Assembly (NCBI GenBank): GCA_033297075.1
Contig: MU858069.1
Location: 1-64,000, forward strand
Direction: 5' to 3'
Length of the DNA: 64,000 nucleotides
From: Rhypophila decipiens
Lineage: Eukaryota > Ascomycota > Sordariomycetes > Sordariales > Naviculisporaceae
In this document: one piece after another, positions 32,660-43,120 of the stretch
How positions within the stretch are numbered: the stretch's first letter is position 1
Layout: every line of letters starts with the position of its first letter
The notes under the pieces: generated by a model
Databases searched by the model: none
What the model saw: the letters and a program-made list of their open reading frames with translations, nothing else
What the model was told of the DNA's origin: nothing
Translations under genes and position numbers: made by a program

Positions 32660-34507
32660 TTACTCGTTAAAGGAGTCGATGGTGAGGCCAAAAAGCTCCT
32701 CACAATAGTCGTCAAGTTCGATGATTCTGAACCGACGGCCCCACTGCTGAGCAAATGCCGTATCCCGCCAAGCCGAGGAGATGTTGCGACTCCAGCCGTA
32801 CAGTTCAACGTTCCAGCCATAGTTGAGGACCCGTTCGATATTCTTTTTGAACCCGTCCGAGTACTCAGCATGCGCTGCATCTCCCGTAGCAAGGACAATC
32901 GTACCGCCGCTTGGCTTGTCGAGGGCGCTCTGAAGAAGCTTGAGATGGATCAACTCATCAACACCTTGCTCGCCCTGTTTCATGGGGCTAACAAAGTAGT
33001 CGTCGCCCGAAGTATCCGAGGTAGCAGATTCGTTTTTGCCCTTTCGCCTGTTCACAGGCGAGGCCGGCTTCGAGACGCGCTGGAGAATATTCATCTCGTA
33101 CTTGAGCTGTTCAGCCTCCGCCATATAAGTAGGTCTTCTTGAGTGGCTGCCCACAGAACCAGCAACAACCTTCTTCTCGGTCTTTCGACCACGAGAGAGC
33201 AGGGTGTCAAAGTTCTCGAACGAGAAAGCAGGTGGCTTTACTCGCTTTTGTGGGGGGATCCCACGCTTCGTCTTGATGCTGTCATAGAATCCGATGATGA
33301 TGTTTGACAGATCGATGAAGATGTGAACAGGGCCCAAGGCAACGAGACTGGTCTCAGGAGACTTCTGCAGCTTCAGGTCTTCTTGCTTGAGACTTTCTAG
33401 CTTATAAGCCAAGTACCGGGCCTTTCCAGCCTTGGTGGTCCAGTACTCGGGAACGACCTCAGTCTGAACAAACCGATATGCAAACTCGTAGCATGGGACA
33501 TCGGGGTGGACTTGGACCTTGGCGAGATTCAGTTTTCCGGCCGCAGGGACTGCAGTAGTGACGGGTGATGGACTAATGAGTGCTGGCGCAGGTTGAGGTC
33601 TTTTGAGGATAGTCTTGACAGGATCCGATGATGGGTTGCGAGTACTAGGGACTGCCAGGTTGGCGGTGGTTGTACTCTTGAGGTAGTTCAGCAGATCAGC
33701 TCCACGGCTAGGCGTCGGGGATTGGCCAGTTCCAGCGGAAGATGAGGTTTGAGATGATGGGGAGCTTGAATCTTCCGATGATCTGGGACTGTGGGACGAA
33801 ACAGAAGTCTCACTTCCGTGCGTCGGGCTCATAGCAGAAGATGCTGAACGGGGGTTGGCGAATGATTTGGTAACCGACTCCTGAACAGTCTTTGCAACCT
33901 TGATCTTGAAGGCCTCATTGTCGATCTTGATATTCTCGATCGTAATGTTGGAAAGATTGGCGCTCAGAGAAGGAACAGTCTGGGGCTCGACATCGTCAAG
34001 CGAGACAGTCTTCCACTTCATTCCGGGCGCCTGTCCGGCCTTGAGAACATGGGCTTCGATTCGGTTGGATCTGGTGGTGTCGATGCCGGTGCCAAGTTTG
34101 ACTTGCTCCAGGCCATGGGCGGTTCTAGCGCCATATGTGCCTTCGGAGACGGCAAGCTTGAGCTGATGGACTTGCTGGTGTGATTTATGAAAATTGGGAT
34201 GTTGCGTTAACTCGAGTACCTCGGGATCCATGTCCTTGAAGAATGCGTCCCAGCGACCCATCTCGGCCTCGACCTCTGCAATTGTCTCGAGTTTGACAGT
34301 GCCATTCGGTCCATCCTTGAGCCGGAACTCGCTCGCCTTGTCCGAGAAAAGTGTCTGCTTGTCGGGATTTGATAGCTGCGATAGGGAGTACTTGCGTGGT
34401 GGCTCCGTGAGGGTCGAGAATGTCTGGACCCATTTGCCCAGGAGGTTGAGATCGGATCCCAGACGACGCCCGTCAGGTTCGGAGCGACCAAAATACGAGA
34501 CCGACAT
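32660..34507 (-). CDS. NYN-domain (PIN-like) protein, putative ribonuclease, uncharacterised
   Basis: This 615-aa protein has no introns. The longer frame to 34516 begins with TTG, so I use the ATG at 34507 (context AAGATGTCG). Its C-terminal half matches the NYN fold, a PIN-like nuclease family: VHIFIDLSNIIIGFYD with Asp399, VDELIHLKLLQSAL with a conserved acidic residue, and IVLATGDAAHAEYSDGF followed by GWNVELYGWSRNIS. The two halves of the NYN core are split by about 100 residues of basic, Ser-rich linker. The N-terminal half (about 1-380) has no recognised domain and includes a Ser/Pro-rich disordered segment near 220-290. The role is unknown; RNA cleavage or binding is inferred from the family. 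Confidence 0.72.
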   Translation of the reverse strand: MSVSYFGRSEPDGRRLGSDLNLLGKWVQTFSTLTEPPRKYSLSQLSNPDKQTLFSDKASEFRLKDGPNGTVKLETIAEVEAEMGRWDAFFKDMDPEVLELTQHPNFHKSHQQVHQLKLAVSEGTYGARTAHGLEQVKLGTGIDTTRSNRIEAHVLKAGQAPGMKWKTVSLDDVEPQTVPSLSANLSNITIENIKIDNEAFKIKVAKTVQESVTKSFANPRSASSAMSPTHGSETSVSSHSPRSSEDSSSPSSQTSSSAGTGQSPTPSRGADLLNYLKSTTTANLAVPSTRNPSSDPVKTILKRPQPAPALISPSPVTTAVPAAGKLNLAKVQVHPDVPCYEFAYRFVQTEVVPEYWTTKAGKARYLAYKLESLKQEDLKLQKSPETSLVALGPVHIFIDLSNIIIGFYDSIKTKRGIPPQKRVKPPAFSFENFDTLLSRGRKTEKKVVAGSVGSHSRRPTYMAEAEQLKYEMNILQRVSKPASPVNRRKGKNESATSDTSGDDYFVSPMKQGEQGVDELIHLKLLQSALDKPSGGTIVLATGDAAHAEYSDGFKKNIERVLNYGWNVELYGWSRNISSAWRDTAFAQQWGRRFRIIELDDYCEELFGLTIDSFNE

Positions 34508-36435
34508 CTTGGCCAATGTACATCAAGAGGGGCGATGGACGGCCGCAAAACGAATCGAAGTTGCAAGAGAAGACGACTTTTCGAAGAAAGAACAGCGCTG
34601 AACTCGGCTTGAAATGCGACGGTAGGTTGTTGGTTTCAGGGACGGAGGTCATGTATTTGCGGATCCAAAGCTTCAATAAAGCAGTACTTGCAAAATACAA
34701 CGTCGGACCCGGCAGAAGAGTAGGTAAAGGTATGGGTTAACGAAAGAAGGCGGAAAAGACGAGTCGGGTTTGAGGATTGATTGGTGGCGGCGTTAGACGG
34801 ATGGGGAGAGAGGGGAGGGAAGCTGTGCGCAGAGAGCGAGCATTATACTGATAAAGTGCTTCACCTTGGACAAGAAATTTTGAAGGTTGTAAAAGCACGA
34901 AAGGTGGAGAAGAGAGATGAACAGAGAAAATGGCGGGGTGGGTGGTGAACTGGCAGAAGCGTTGTTTGGCAAAATACTCAGGTTGGGCGGAAGATGGGCA
35001 TTGGAGGCGAGGAGGTGAGGTTGATTTGATCTGATATGCGTGGGATGAAGTGACTCGAGCGGCCGGCGGCAGATGCCTGTTAATTGGTGGGGCGATGTGG
35101 AGAGGAGCCGATGATGAGGCGTCGGAGCGACCGGGTTGTCCAGTCAGGGATGGCGCTACAAGGGTTTTGGCGGGCATTTTCTCCTCGCTGGGCTGGAAGA
35201 TGCCGCATGCGACTTCCACGTCGATGGTGGACAGCAAGCACTGCACTGCGATGTTGATATGTGCATCTACAAGTGAAAACCGCAGAGCCTCAAACCTATG
35301 ACCTGGTTAATCCAGTTCAGGCCGATACAAAATGGGGATTAGCGGACAGCGGACAGCGGACAGCAAATCCAGCAGTTATCCTCTCGTTTCCGTCTACTTC
35401 CAGGTTATGGTGTAAAAGTCATGATGAGATTCCAAGTGCTGTCTCATCTCGTTGATTGGGTCATAAAAGTCATTTAGGTCTCCGCCCACCCCAGATAGCC
35501 ATCAACATTGCCGAGCATAATAATCTAAAATACAAAAGTGTCCATTTTCCCAGAAAGGGGCCTGCATTTCTATTCTTAAAAGGTTCCCGGCGGCCCTCTC
35601 CATTTCTTGATGAACACTCAGTTGCGGCCCGCGAAACTTTGGTGAAGGTTAACAATCCTATTACATCATGTCATCATCGCTCCTACATCGGCCCTCAAAC
35701 GCGATGGGATTGCTCGTTCCTTCTTTCCTTCGATCATTACGGAGTACATTGGAACACACCCACGCAGTTAATCCAGGCAGAAATGATTGCGATCTCGGCA
35801 AGCAAAATGTTCAGACGAAAATCCAAGCAATCGGGGGAGTTCGATCTTATCCATTGGAGTTTCCGTTCAAACACCAGGCCAAGTGAAAGGTCCACGTCCC
35901 AGATATACTCTGTCGTCTGGTACAAGTCGCGTTTCGAGGCAGTCACCTTCTATATCGTTGGGATGGTCCCGAGAGAGGTGAATACTGAATAAAAGTATGA
36001 TCCGTAAACTACCTAGTGCCCGCTTTCCATAAGGTATCTGTGCCAAACGCCGCGCCAAAGGCTGCTTGTTGGTATATCCCTCTCCTCCCTGTTGTTACGA
36101 CCTTCCGTTATTCAGATTATCGCTTCCAGGAAAGGAACCCGTCCAGAAAAGAAATATCAGATAATACATACAAAGGCTCACTGAGAGGTCAATGGTAAGC
36201 CATTCGCTGTGAAGCAAGTGATTGCCCGCCACCGTCAGCCACTGGCAAGCTGACTTACCCCAAGGGCAAGAAGACCTGCCGCCCACACACAATAAGAAAA
36301 TAACGCCCAAAATTCCCAATCCACGATTGCCGATTATGTCCATGAACAAAGCCCATCCGCTTCGACTTGCTGTCAGGTGACTGAACAAAGAAAGAAAAAT
36401 ACTGTAACCACCAAGACTTATATGCCAACGCAGAA
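34508..36435. other. Intergenic region upstream of the NYN gene
   Basis: This region holds the NYN promoter and the 3' flank of the bromodomain gene. A 7-bp unit, agcggac, occurs three times in tandem at 35341-35361. Open frames on either strand lack any family resemblance. Nothing else is seen. Confidence 0.5.
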
Positions 36436-39400
36436 TTATACATCAGTCAGGTGCCGTCGATGGATAAAAGTATCCTCCATATCCTTCTTTTGTGCCTCCG
36501 TAATCTCGCCTCGTTTGAGGAGATCCTCGTAAAACCACTCGAGATTCTTGACACGAAGCTCCTTGGGCGTCTTGCCCTTGTTCGCCTCCCGAGCCTGTTC
36601 TGTCAAGACCTTCCAGCCGCCGAGACTCTCCTCAATCAGCTGGGTTCCCTGGTTCATTCCAGCGCACCAGCCAAGAATCGCCTTCTCGATCAGCTCGGCC
36701 TGGGCCTTTTGCTCTGCTTCGGTTTCCTTCTTTCTGGCTTCTGCCTCCAGAGCGGCCTGCTTCTTGTTCGCTGCTTGTTCCATGGCAAGGGCGTCGTCGC
36801 GCTCTTTGCGCTTGCGTCGGCGTTCCTCGCGTATTTGGTTGATGTTGGCTAGATGGCTGACGCTGTGTCCCAAGCCGGCATATTGTTCTGCGACGCCGTT
36901 GCTGGGACGCTTGAGTGGGGGCGCGGTGAAAAACAGAACCCGGCCCTGGTCGTCTCGCTGGAATTGCTTGCGCACATCCTCCCCAATGGCAGCATCGACT
37001 TCTTCGGCCAGAGTGTAGACCTCTGGCGGACGGGGAGCGTTGTAGACGTTGCCGGCATGCGCGTTGGCATGTGTCAACACAGCGGTGTTGGGAGCTGGAG
37101 CCATTGGTGGGCGGGCAGGCGTCAGGTTGGGAGCTGGGTGGACTGGGCGGTGATGAGGTTCAAAGGCAGGTGCGATCTGAGCTGGTGACTGGTAATGAAC
37201 CGGCTGCGGCACTTGAGGTTGTGCGCCGTACGGCTGTGCGTAAGACTGTGGTGCGAAGTGAGGGCTTGGCTGCATCTGCGGTTGTAACACAGGGTGCGGC
37301 ACATGCATGGGCATCGGCGGCGGCTGCTGATGCTGCTGATGGGGTTGTTGATGGGGATGCGGCTGTAGGTGCTGAGGGTGAAGCGCGGGAGGTGGGCCAG
37401 GCCGCGGTGCGAACTGCTGCATGTAGTGGTGATTGGGGGATGGTATGGGCACGGGCGACGGGGCTGGAGGAGGCACGCCCGGGTGATAGCCTGGTGGAGG
37501 TCCGACGTTAGAAGGACGGTGGGACGGGCCCATAGACAGGGGGAGAGGAACGGGCACAGGTCCCTGGGCGACCAGTCTTGGCTGGGGTATGGGCTCCGGA
37601 GGAGGCGAGTCCTTTTGGTGTCTGTTAGCTACTGTGACGTTTCCATGTGCTGTGCCTGAGAGAAGCCTGCAGGCATGATCCAGGTAGCATGCGAAGAGCA
37701 AATGAAGAAAGGACGGGGTCGCGATCGAGTCCCTATTGTCCCTTTGCAAGCAAAATGTCCAACGCGCAGAGGCGTGAGGCAAGGGATGGCAAGATATGCA
37801 GGGACGGGACGGGAGACTGCAGATAGACGAATGGCAACGTGGGGTTGGGAAGGAAGAAAATAAGAGCAAGAAAAGTTTAATCGGCAAGATTGGACCCTTG
37901 TACAGTAGTACATAACGGTTGTGCAGACATAAGCAGCATGGCAAACAAAGAAGGCGAAAAAAATGGGCCAAACTGAAAGAAAGTTTGGGGAGTTCGGATC
38001 ACTTACGTGAGCCTCTCTGGGCCGTCGATGCACCGCTCCTATCAGCGGAGGGGCGTTGGGACTCCTCCAGGTTGGTTTAGGTAGGGGGTCGGTCTCTTTG
38101 GCGTCAGCTTGCAGGAGGTGCTTGATCGGACTGGGGTGTTTCTTGAGATTGCGAGCCACGTCAAACATGTCCATCTCGTAGTCCCTATCTCGCACCTCGT
38201 CTGGCAGGCAGCTTGTCCACGTCTTGATCTTGTTGAACCTGAATTTCTCTTCGTTGTACCGCGCTTCGCAGAGATAGACCATCTTGTCCGCCGGCAGCCC
38301 TCGAGGCCGGCCCTTGCCGTAACGAGTGATGAACATGACAAAGCATCGGTCCTCGACCTCCTCAATTCGATGGTCCCGGTATTGGCCCGTCTTGACCACC
38401 TCGTTTTCGTAAAAGTGCTTGTCGTACCGATGTACCGTCTGCTCGGGTCGGTAGTACCAGCACGCGTTCACCCACCGCTGACCACCTGCGTCCGACCATA
38501 TGCGGTACAGCTGAGCCACGATTGGTTTTGTGAGATCGTTGGGATTGCGAATGTGAACCCAGTCACCTTGGAAAAAATACTGTCAGTCGAATTTTGATCC
38601 TAAAAGGTTCGGCATCTGCTGCAACTTACCGACTCTCCACAACTCGCCCTTGTACTCAACGTGCGATAATGGGAGTTTTCCATACTCGTCGCGGAATTGG
38701 TCATCGGGCTTCGCCTTTTCCTCCTCGGCAATAGCGCGGGCCTGCTTTTGCAACTCAACGGCGTCCTCATAGACCTCGCTCCCTTCCTCGTTGTACTCCT
38801 TGGCGTTTTCGAACATGAGCTCCAGGTCCTGCATGACTTGGTCAAGAGTCGTGTACTTTTTGCGCTTATACTTCTTCTTAATCAGATCTAGCGCCATCGG
38901 GTTCCGGATTGCGGTATAGTAGTCCGGAAGCTCACTCTTGTCCGGAAGCCGTTCGAAATGTAGGATGCGTAATTGGCCGCTCTCGTTCTTGAACCTGCGC
39001 AGTCCCCTGAGAAGCTCGTTGATGCGAGCCTCGAGTGGAGTGAGCACCTTGGGTGGCCGTCCGCGCCGTTTGTGTGCATCATCATCGTCATCGTCGCGAT
39101 TTCTCCTCCCTCCTCGGGATGGGCGGCCCCCACGCCTTCGCTTTCTTCGACGGCCCCCTTCGTCGTCAGAGTCGTCGTCCTCTTCGTCTTCGTCTTCTTC
39201 CTCGTCTTCCTCTTCCTCTTCTTCATCCTCTTCTTCTTCTTCGTCGGGCGGAGGCGAATCTTCAAACTCTGGCAATGGCCCAAGGTCGGGCAGCTCGGCT
39301 TCGGCGGCTGTGATATGGCCCTTCTTCACCATCTCATCGAGCTTGTCCTTGAAGACTTGTTGCAGGCGACCAGCATCAGAAAATATTGGAGCCGAAGGCC

Positions 39401-40150
39401 TGTTGTACACTTGGGCATTGTGGCAGATGCGCATAACATCTCGCACGAATTCGTTGAACCCAGTGTAGGTTTTCTTTCCTAGCTTGGCCTTTGCGCGCGG
39501 GAATGTTAGCAAAGAAAGCTGCCAATTGGCCTCGTTCATTGGCTTACCCGAATGGTGCTGAAAGCCATTGGTTCTTTGATGACCTCGAAATAATCTGGAA
39601 GGCTGCGTTTGTTCACCAGTCGCTGGAAACCACCTGCGATTTCATGGTCCCTAGCCACAGACACAAGATTTGTAGGTTAGCAATGGCACTTTCTTTGCAA
39701 CCTGTGACTTTTTGGGTAGGGAAAAACACACTCTCCATCCACCTTAATGGTGTAGCGGCACAGGTATTCCGAGGTTTCTCTGATTAGTTGGAGCATGTCG
39801 CGAGACGAGTCGTCCTGCTGCATCGCGTCCCCGTCGTCTTCGTCTTCGTCCTCGTCTGCTTCGCCATCGGCGTCGACCTCTCCCTCAGCGTCCATATCGG
39901 CGTCAGCGTCTGGGTCTGCATCGGCCTCTGGGTTCTCGGTGTCACGCGGCGCGCTGCCGTCGGCGTCTTCCATCTCAACATCGCCCGGTTCAGGGTCGCC
40001 TTTGGCTTCTATAGATTCGCGCACCTCAATCGCGTCGGCGGCGGCCATGCTGTTTCTGTGTGATCGGGGAGTCGATCTGCTTGCAGTCGGAGAAGGCTTC
40101 TTGGCAGGCGAGATTTCGCCTCTGGACGGTCGCTCGCGCAAGGTGGGCAT
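36436..40150 (-). CDS. RSC chromatin-remodelling subunit Rsc1/Rsc2-like (two bromodomains, AT-hooks, BAH)
   Basis: This is a nuclear subunit of the RSC remodeller that reads acetylated nucleosomes. There are five exons: 40150-39732, 39650-39548, 39488-38630, 38566-38007 and 37611-36436, giving 1038 aa. An acidic N-terminus is followed by bromodomain 1 (about 118-225, with SLPDYFEVIKEPMAFSTIR and NAQVYNRP), a long Asp/Glu tract (about 254-284), AT-hook-like GGRPSRGGRR and KRRGRPPK, bromodomain 2 (about 333-432, LPDYYTAIRNPMALDLIKKK) and a BAH domain (about 455-600, RVGDWVHIRNPND, WYYRPEQT). This is exactly the Rsc1/2 order. The C-terminus is Pro/Gln/His-rich, then coiled. The frame running to 40189 starts with TTG, so ATG 40150 is chosen. 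The fourth intron is long (395 nt) and open for about 125 codons. Confidence 0.92.
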
Positions 40151-41412
40151 CGCGGTACGGAGTAGTGCAAGGACATCCAAGACACACAAGAATTGAAGGG
40201 GGGGGTACCTTTACCGTCCGAGTCAGTCGCGAAAATGCTAATATCCACTCGGCTAAGACTGCTGCTAAGAGATTCAATTGTTAGCGCGGCTGGGGCACAG
40301 GCGACCGATTTCTCCAACTTCAATGCCAGGCTGGGGCCAGCTGAGAGCCTGAGCGCGTGCAGACTTTCTCTCACGCGCTGTGGCCCCGGTATGGGACTAG
40401 CCCGGGAGCTGGATGGTATGTATGTATTTAACCGCTATTTATATGGGTCTTGTGAAAGTCAATTTGGGATATCGTATCTCAATAAATGGGTAGATCACTG
40501 TAAGAGGTAGGATCACTCCTTTGGCGGGGTCATTGCATGAATAACTGCAGCGGCAAGACTTTACAGCACTTACACAGAGGCTGCAATTGCTAAGGAAACA
40601 CCAGGCTCCGCAGCGTTGTGATGTTTATTTCTACCACGGTATAAAAGCCGTTTGTCTTTCATTGATGATTGCTGATTGATGTCAATCATTTAACACATTG
40701 ATGCAATTCCAGCTTTCTTACGCACAAGCTGCATCGCAATTGTCTATATCGACCGTCCATGGTGCATCCAGGTATCGCACTAACAAAGCGACGCATCATG
40801 GCTTCCTGTGACGTTTCCCTCTCCTCCTGCCCGATGGAAGCTGGCGGAATTGGGCGACAAGAAAAGACGGACCACGATTCAGAGGCATTTTTGGCAGCAG
40901 TTGGTATTCTTATCTCAACACTTTGATGTTTTTTTTAAACCCTTATCTCATTTCGTTCACGAACCTAAACTTTGAAGTTCCTGCGCGCCCATCATAGAAT
41001 GTACAACTATTAAATCCGAGTGAATGAGGTATTAGAAATCAGTCAGCTCGCCACGATACCAGTATTCGTCCTCGCTTTCTTGCCTGGCCAGCTGAACACA
41101 GCTACATAATCAATTTGCCTCATCAATACCTAAACCTAACGAACGAACCTTCCAACGGACACTTTTTTAGCTTCAGGTCCTCCAAGCCGTTACTTTGGGA
41201 AGCACCGCCTCGAGCTTTAAACTCCACCACTGGCCGCATCGGAGATAGCTCCTGGGCGTGTTCTCTCATAAACGACCTGCTCCTCAAACCTGATCAGTCT
41301 CGAGTTTTCTTTCCTCTCAACTCACAACTTCGTCTCTTCCTCCAATCACACCACATTATCCATACATTTTTCATCCTCCCAACTCACCAACAACAAATAA
41401 TACAAAACCAAA
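40151..41412. promoter_or_regulatory. Divergent promoter region of RSC1/2-like and OTU1 genes
   Basis: A canonical TATAAAAG lies at 40640-40647 on the plus strand, and a perfect inverted repeat TGATTGA-TG-TCAATCA lies at 40673-40688. The OTU1 leader from about 41100 is CT-rich. No other gene is apparent. The TATA box is about 770 bases from the OTU1 ATG, so its use by that gene is uncertain. Confidence 0.35.
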
Positions 41413-42475
41413 ATGAAGATCCAGGTACGGATACGAGCACCCAACGGGCAATCCCGTCTCGAGATCGACGACGAGGCCACCCTAGGAGAGCTCATCGGCC
41501 TAGTCAAGGAAAAGACCTCTCTCGAGAAATTCTCTCTCAAATACGGCTACCCTTTAAAGAACCTCGACCTCAGTCCCGAAGCCCAGAGTAAAACCCATGT
41601 TAAGGACCATGGCCTCCGCGGCGAGACGCTGGTCGTGGCTCCCCTAGAACCTCGTCGCTCGGCCTCACCACCACCCCGAGCTGTCTCGCCCCCAAAGAAG
41701 CCTTTTACACCAAAGGGCATAGAACCCGATGAGACCTCGCTAGCATGGCCCGAAAGAGGCGGTCATATCGGTATGCTTATCACACCTTCCTCACTCATGT
41801 TCAGTTTTCTAACAATCAACAAGTCCTCCGAGTCATGCCAGACGATAACAGCTGCATGTTCACTGCCTTTGGCGGTGCTCTGGCCATTGAAGACCCATCA
41901 CTCACCCTCCGCAGACAAGTAGCGGATTATATCAACGAGCATCCCGAACAATACAACAAGGCCATTCTAGGCGACGAGCCCTGGAAATACCGAGCTCGCA
42001 TGCTAGAAATGGACACGTGGGGCGGTGCAATCGAGCTATCAATCCTATCAGACATTTACAAAGTAGAGATTTGCTCCATCGATGTCAAAGTTTGTCTTTT
42101 TCCCCTTCCCCTTTCAGAACTTGATCCCCCTAACAATGTCTCCAGACCCTCCGAGTAGACCGCTTCGGCGAAAACATGGAAAATCGCGTAATCATTCTCT
42201 ACAGCGGGATCCACTACGACAGAATAGCATTTGCCATGGACTTGTCGTACCCGGTGGAAGCGGATGAGACGCGGTGGAAGACGGATGACGACGAGGTGCT
42301 GGAGAAGGCGAGGCAGCTGGCCAAGAGGTTGCAGAGTATGCATTATTACACTGATACGACCGACTTTGTTATCAAGTGCGAGGTGTGTCAGTGGATTGGC
42401 AAGGGGACCAAGGAGGCGAATCAGCATACCAAGGAGACGAAGCATGCCAAGTTTGGGGAGATGCAGATTCATTGA
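41413..42475 (+). CDS. OTU1: OTU-family deubiquitinase Otu1/Yod1
   Basis: This is a cysteine protease that removes ubiquitin from proteins handled by the Cdc48/p97 ATPase. There are three exons: 41413-41770, 41824-42089 and 42146-42475, giving 317 aa. Residues 1-80 are a ubiquitin-like UBX-type domain (MKIQVRIRAPNGQSRLEI) that in the family binds Cdc48. The OTU domain begins MPDDNSCMFTAFGGAL with nucleophile Cys130. The catalytic His is probably His231 in SGIHYDRI. The C-terminus is a C2H2 zinc finger (CEVCQWIGKG...HTKETKH), also present in yeast Otu1 and human YOD1. A Pro-rich linker (residues 80-110) follows the first domain. The second intron uses donor gtttgt. Length matches the family (yeast 301 aa). 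Confidence 0.95.
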
Positions 42476-43120
42476 TCGGATGAGATGAATAAGGGGGAGG
42501 ATGAAATTTCGGTGTGATGGTTCGTGGGCTGAGCTGGGGAGAGAACTGATCAACTTGGTCCCTGGTTGTGGTTTGAGGGTTGCGAGACAGATAAGGTATG
42601 TACATAATACAACAGAAAGAAAGCCTACCTAGCAGACAGAGCAGACTTGGCCGTCGTGACTATTGGGGTCAGTTGAATAGGTTATTATTTCTCCAGCTCA
42701 TCTCATGTCATGGTTTCATGCCCCCCCTTTGCACATCTTTCTTTCGCCGCCGTTAATACCACCGTATGCCTGGCTAAACCCACCGCCTGGCCTTCAATAT
42801 AGGCATTTATTCGAGCCAGTTAAGGCATTTATTCGAGCCAGTTAAGGCATTTATTCGAGCCAGTTAAGGCATTTATTCGAGCCAGTCAAGGCATTTATTC
42901 CGGCCAGTCAAGGCATTTATTCGAGCCTATCAAGGTATTTATTCGAATCAAGTATTTGCTCATAAATTTACTATGGTATTGACCTTGTGATACAAGGCCA
43001 AGACGGTCGTTTTAGCCAGGCATACGGTGGTTTTAGCGGCGGCGCTTTCTTTTCAAAATATCCATCACGAGACCTTGTTATACTGAAAACATTCTCATTC
43101 CTTATATCTATTCCTACTTA
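42476..43120. other. Convergent intergenic region holding a minisatellite
   Basis: This region lies between the 3' ends of OTU1 and the formamidase gene. It holds the 22-bp tandem repeat at 42801-42950 and nothing coding. Confidence 0.6.
42801..42950. repeat. 22-bp tandem repeat (minisatellite), about seven copies
   Basis: Units begin at 42801, 42823, 42845, 42867, 42889, 42911 and 42933. The core aggcatttattcgagcc is shared and the unit ends in agtta or agtca. The first three copies are identical, the fourth differs by one base, and the last three carry progressively more substitutions. The seventh is partial at 18 bases. The array has no frame-preserving period (22 is not a multiple of 3), so it is noncoding. 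Confidence 0.95.

Noticed and set aside
38938..39482. Long plus-strand frames antisense to the Rsc1/2-like gene (Ser- or Phe/Val-rich)
   Set aside because: They are mirror images of the Asp/Glu tract on the coding strand; the low-complexity run removes stop codons from the antisense frames.
39795..40196. Plus-strand Ser/Ala-rich frame opposite the acidic N-terminus of the Rsc1/2-like gene
   Set aside because: Same cause: antisense of Asp/Glu codons. The minus-strand exon has bromodomain continuity and good splice sites.
42801..42950. CRISPR-like array
   Set aside because: The units are directly adjacent with no unique spacers, and the genome is fungal; this is a simple tandem minisatellite.
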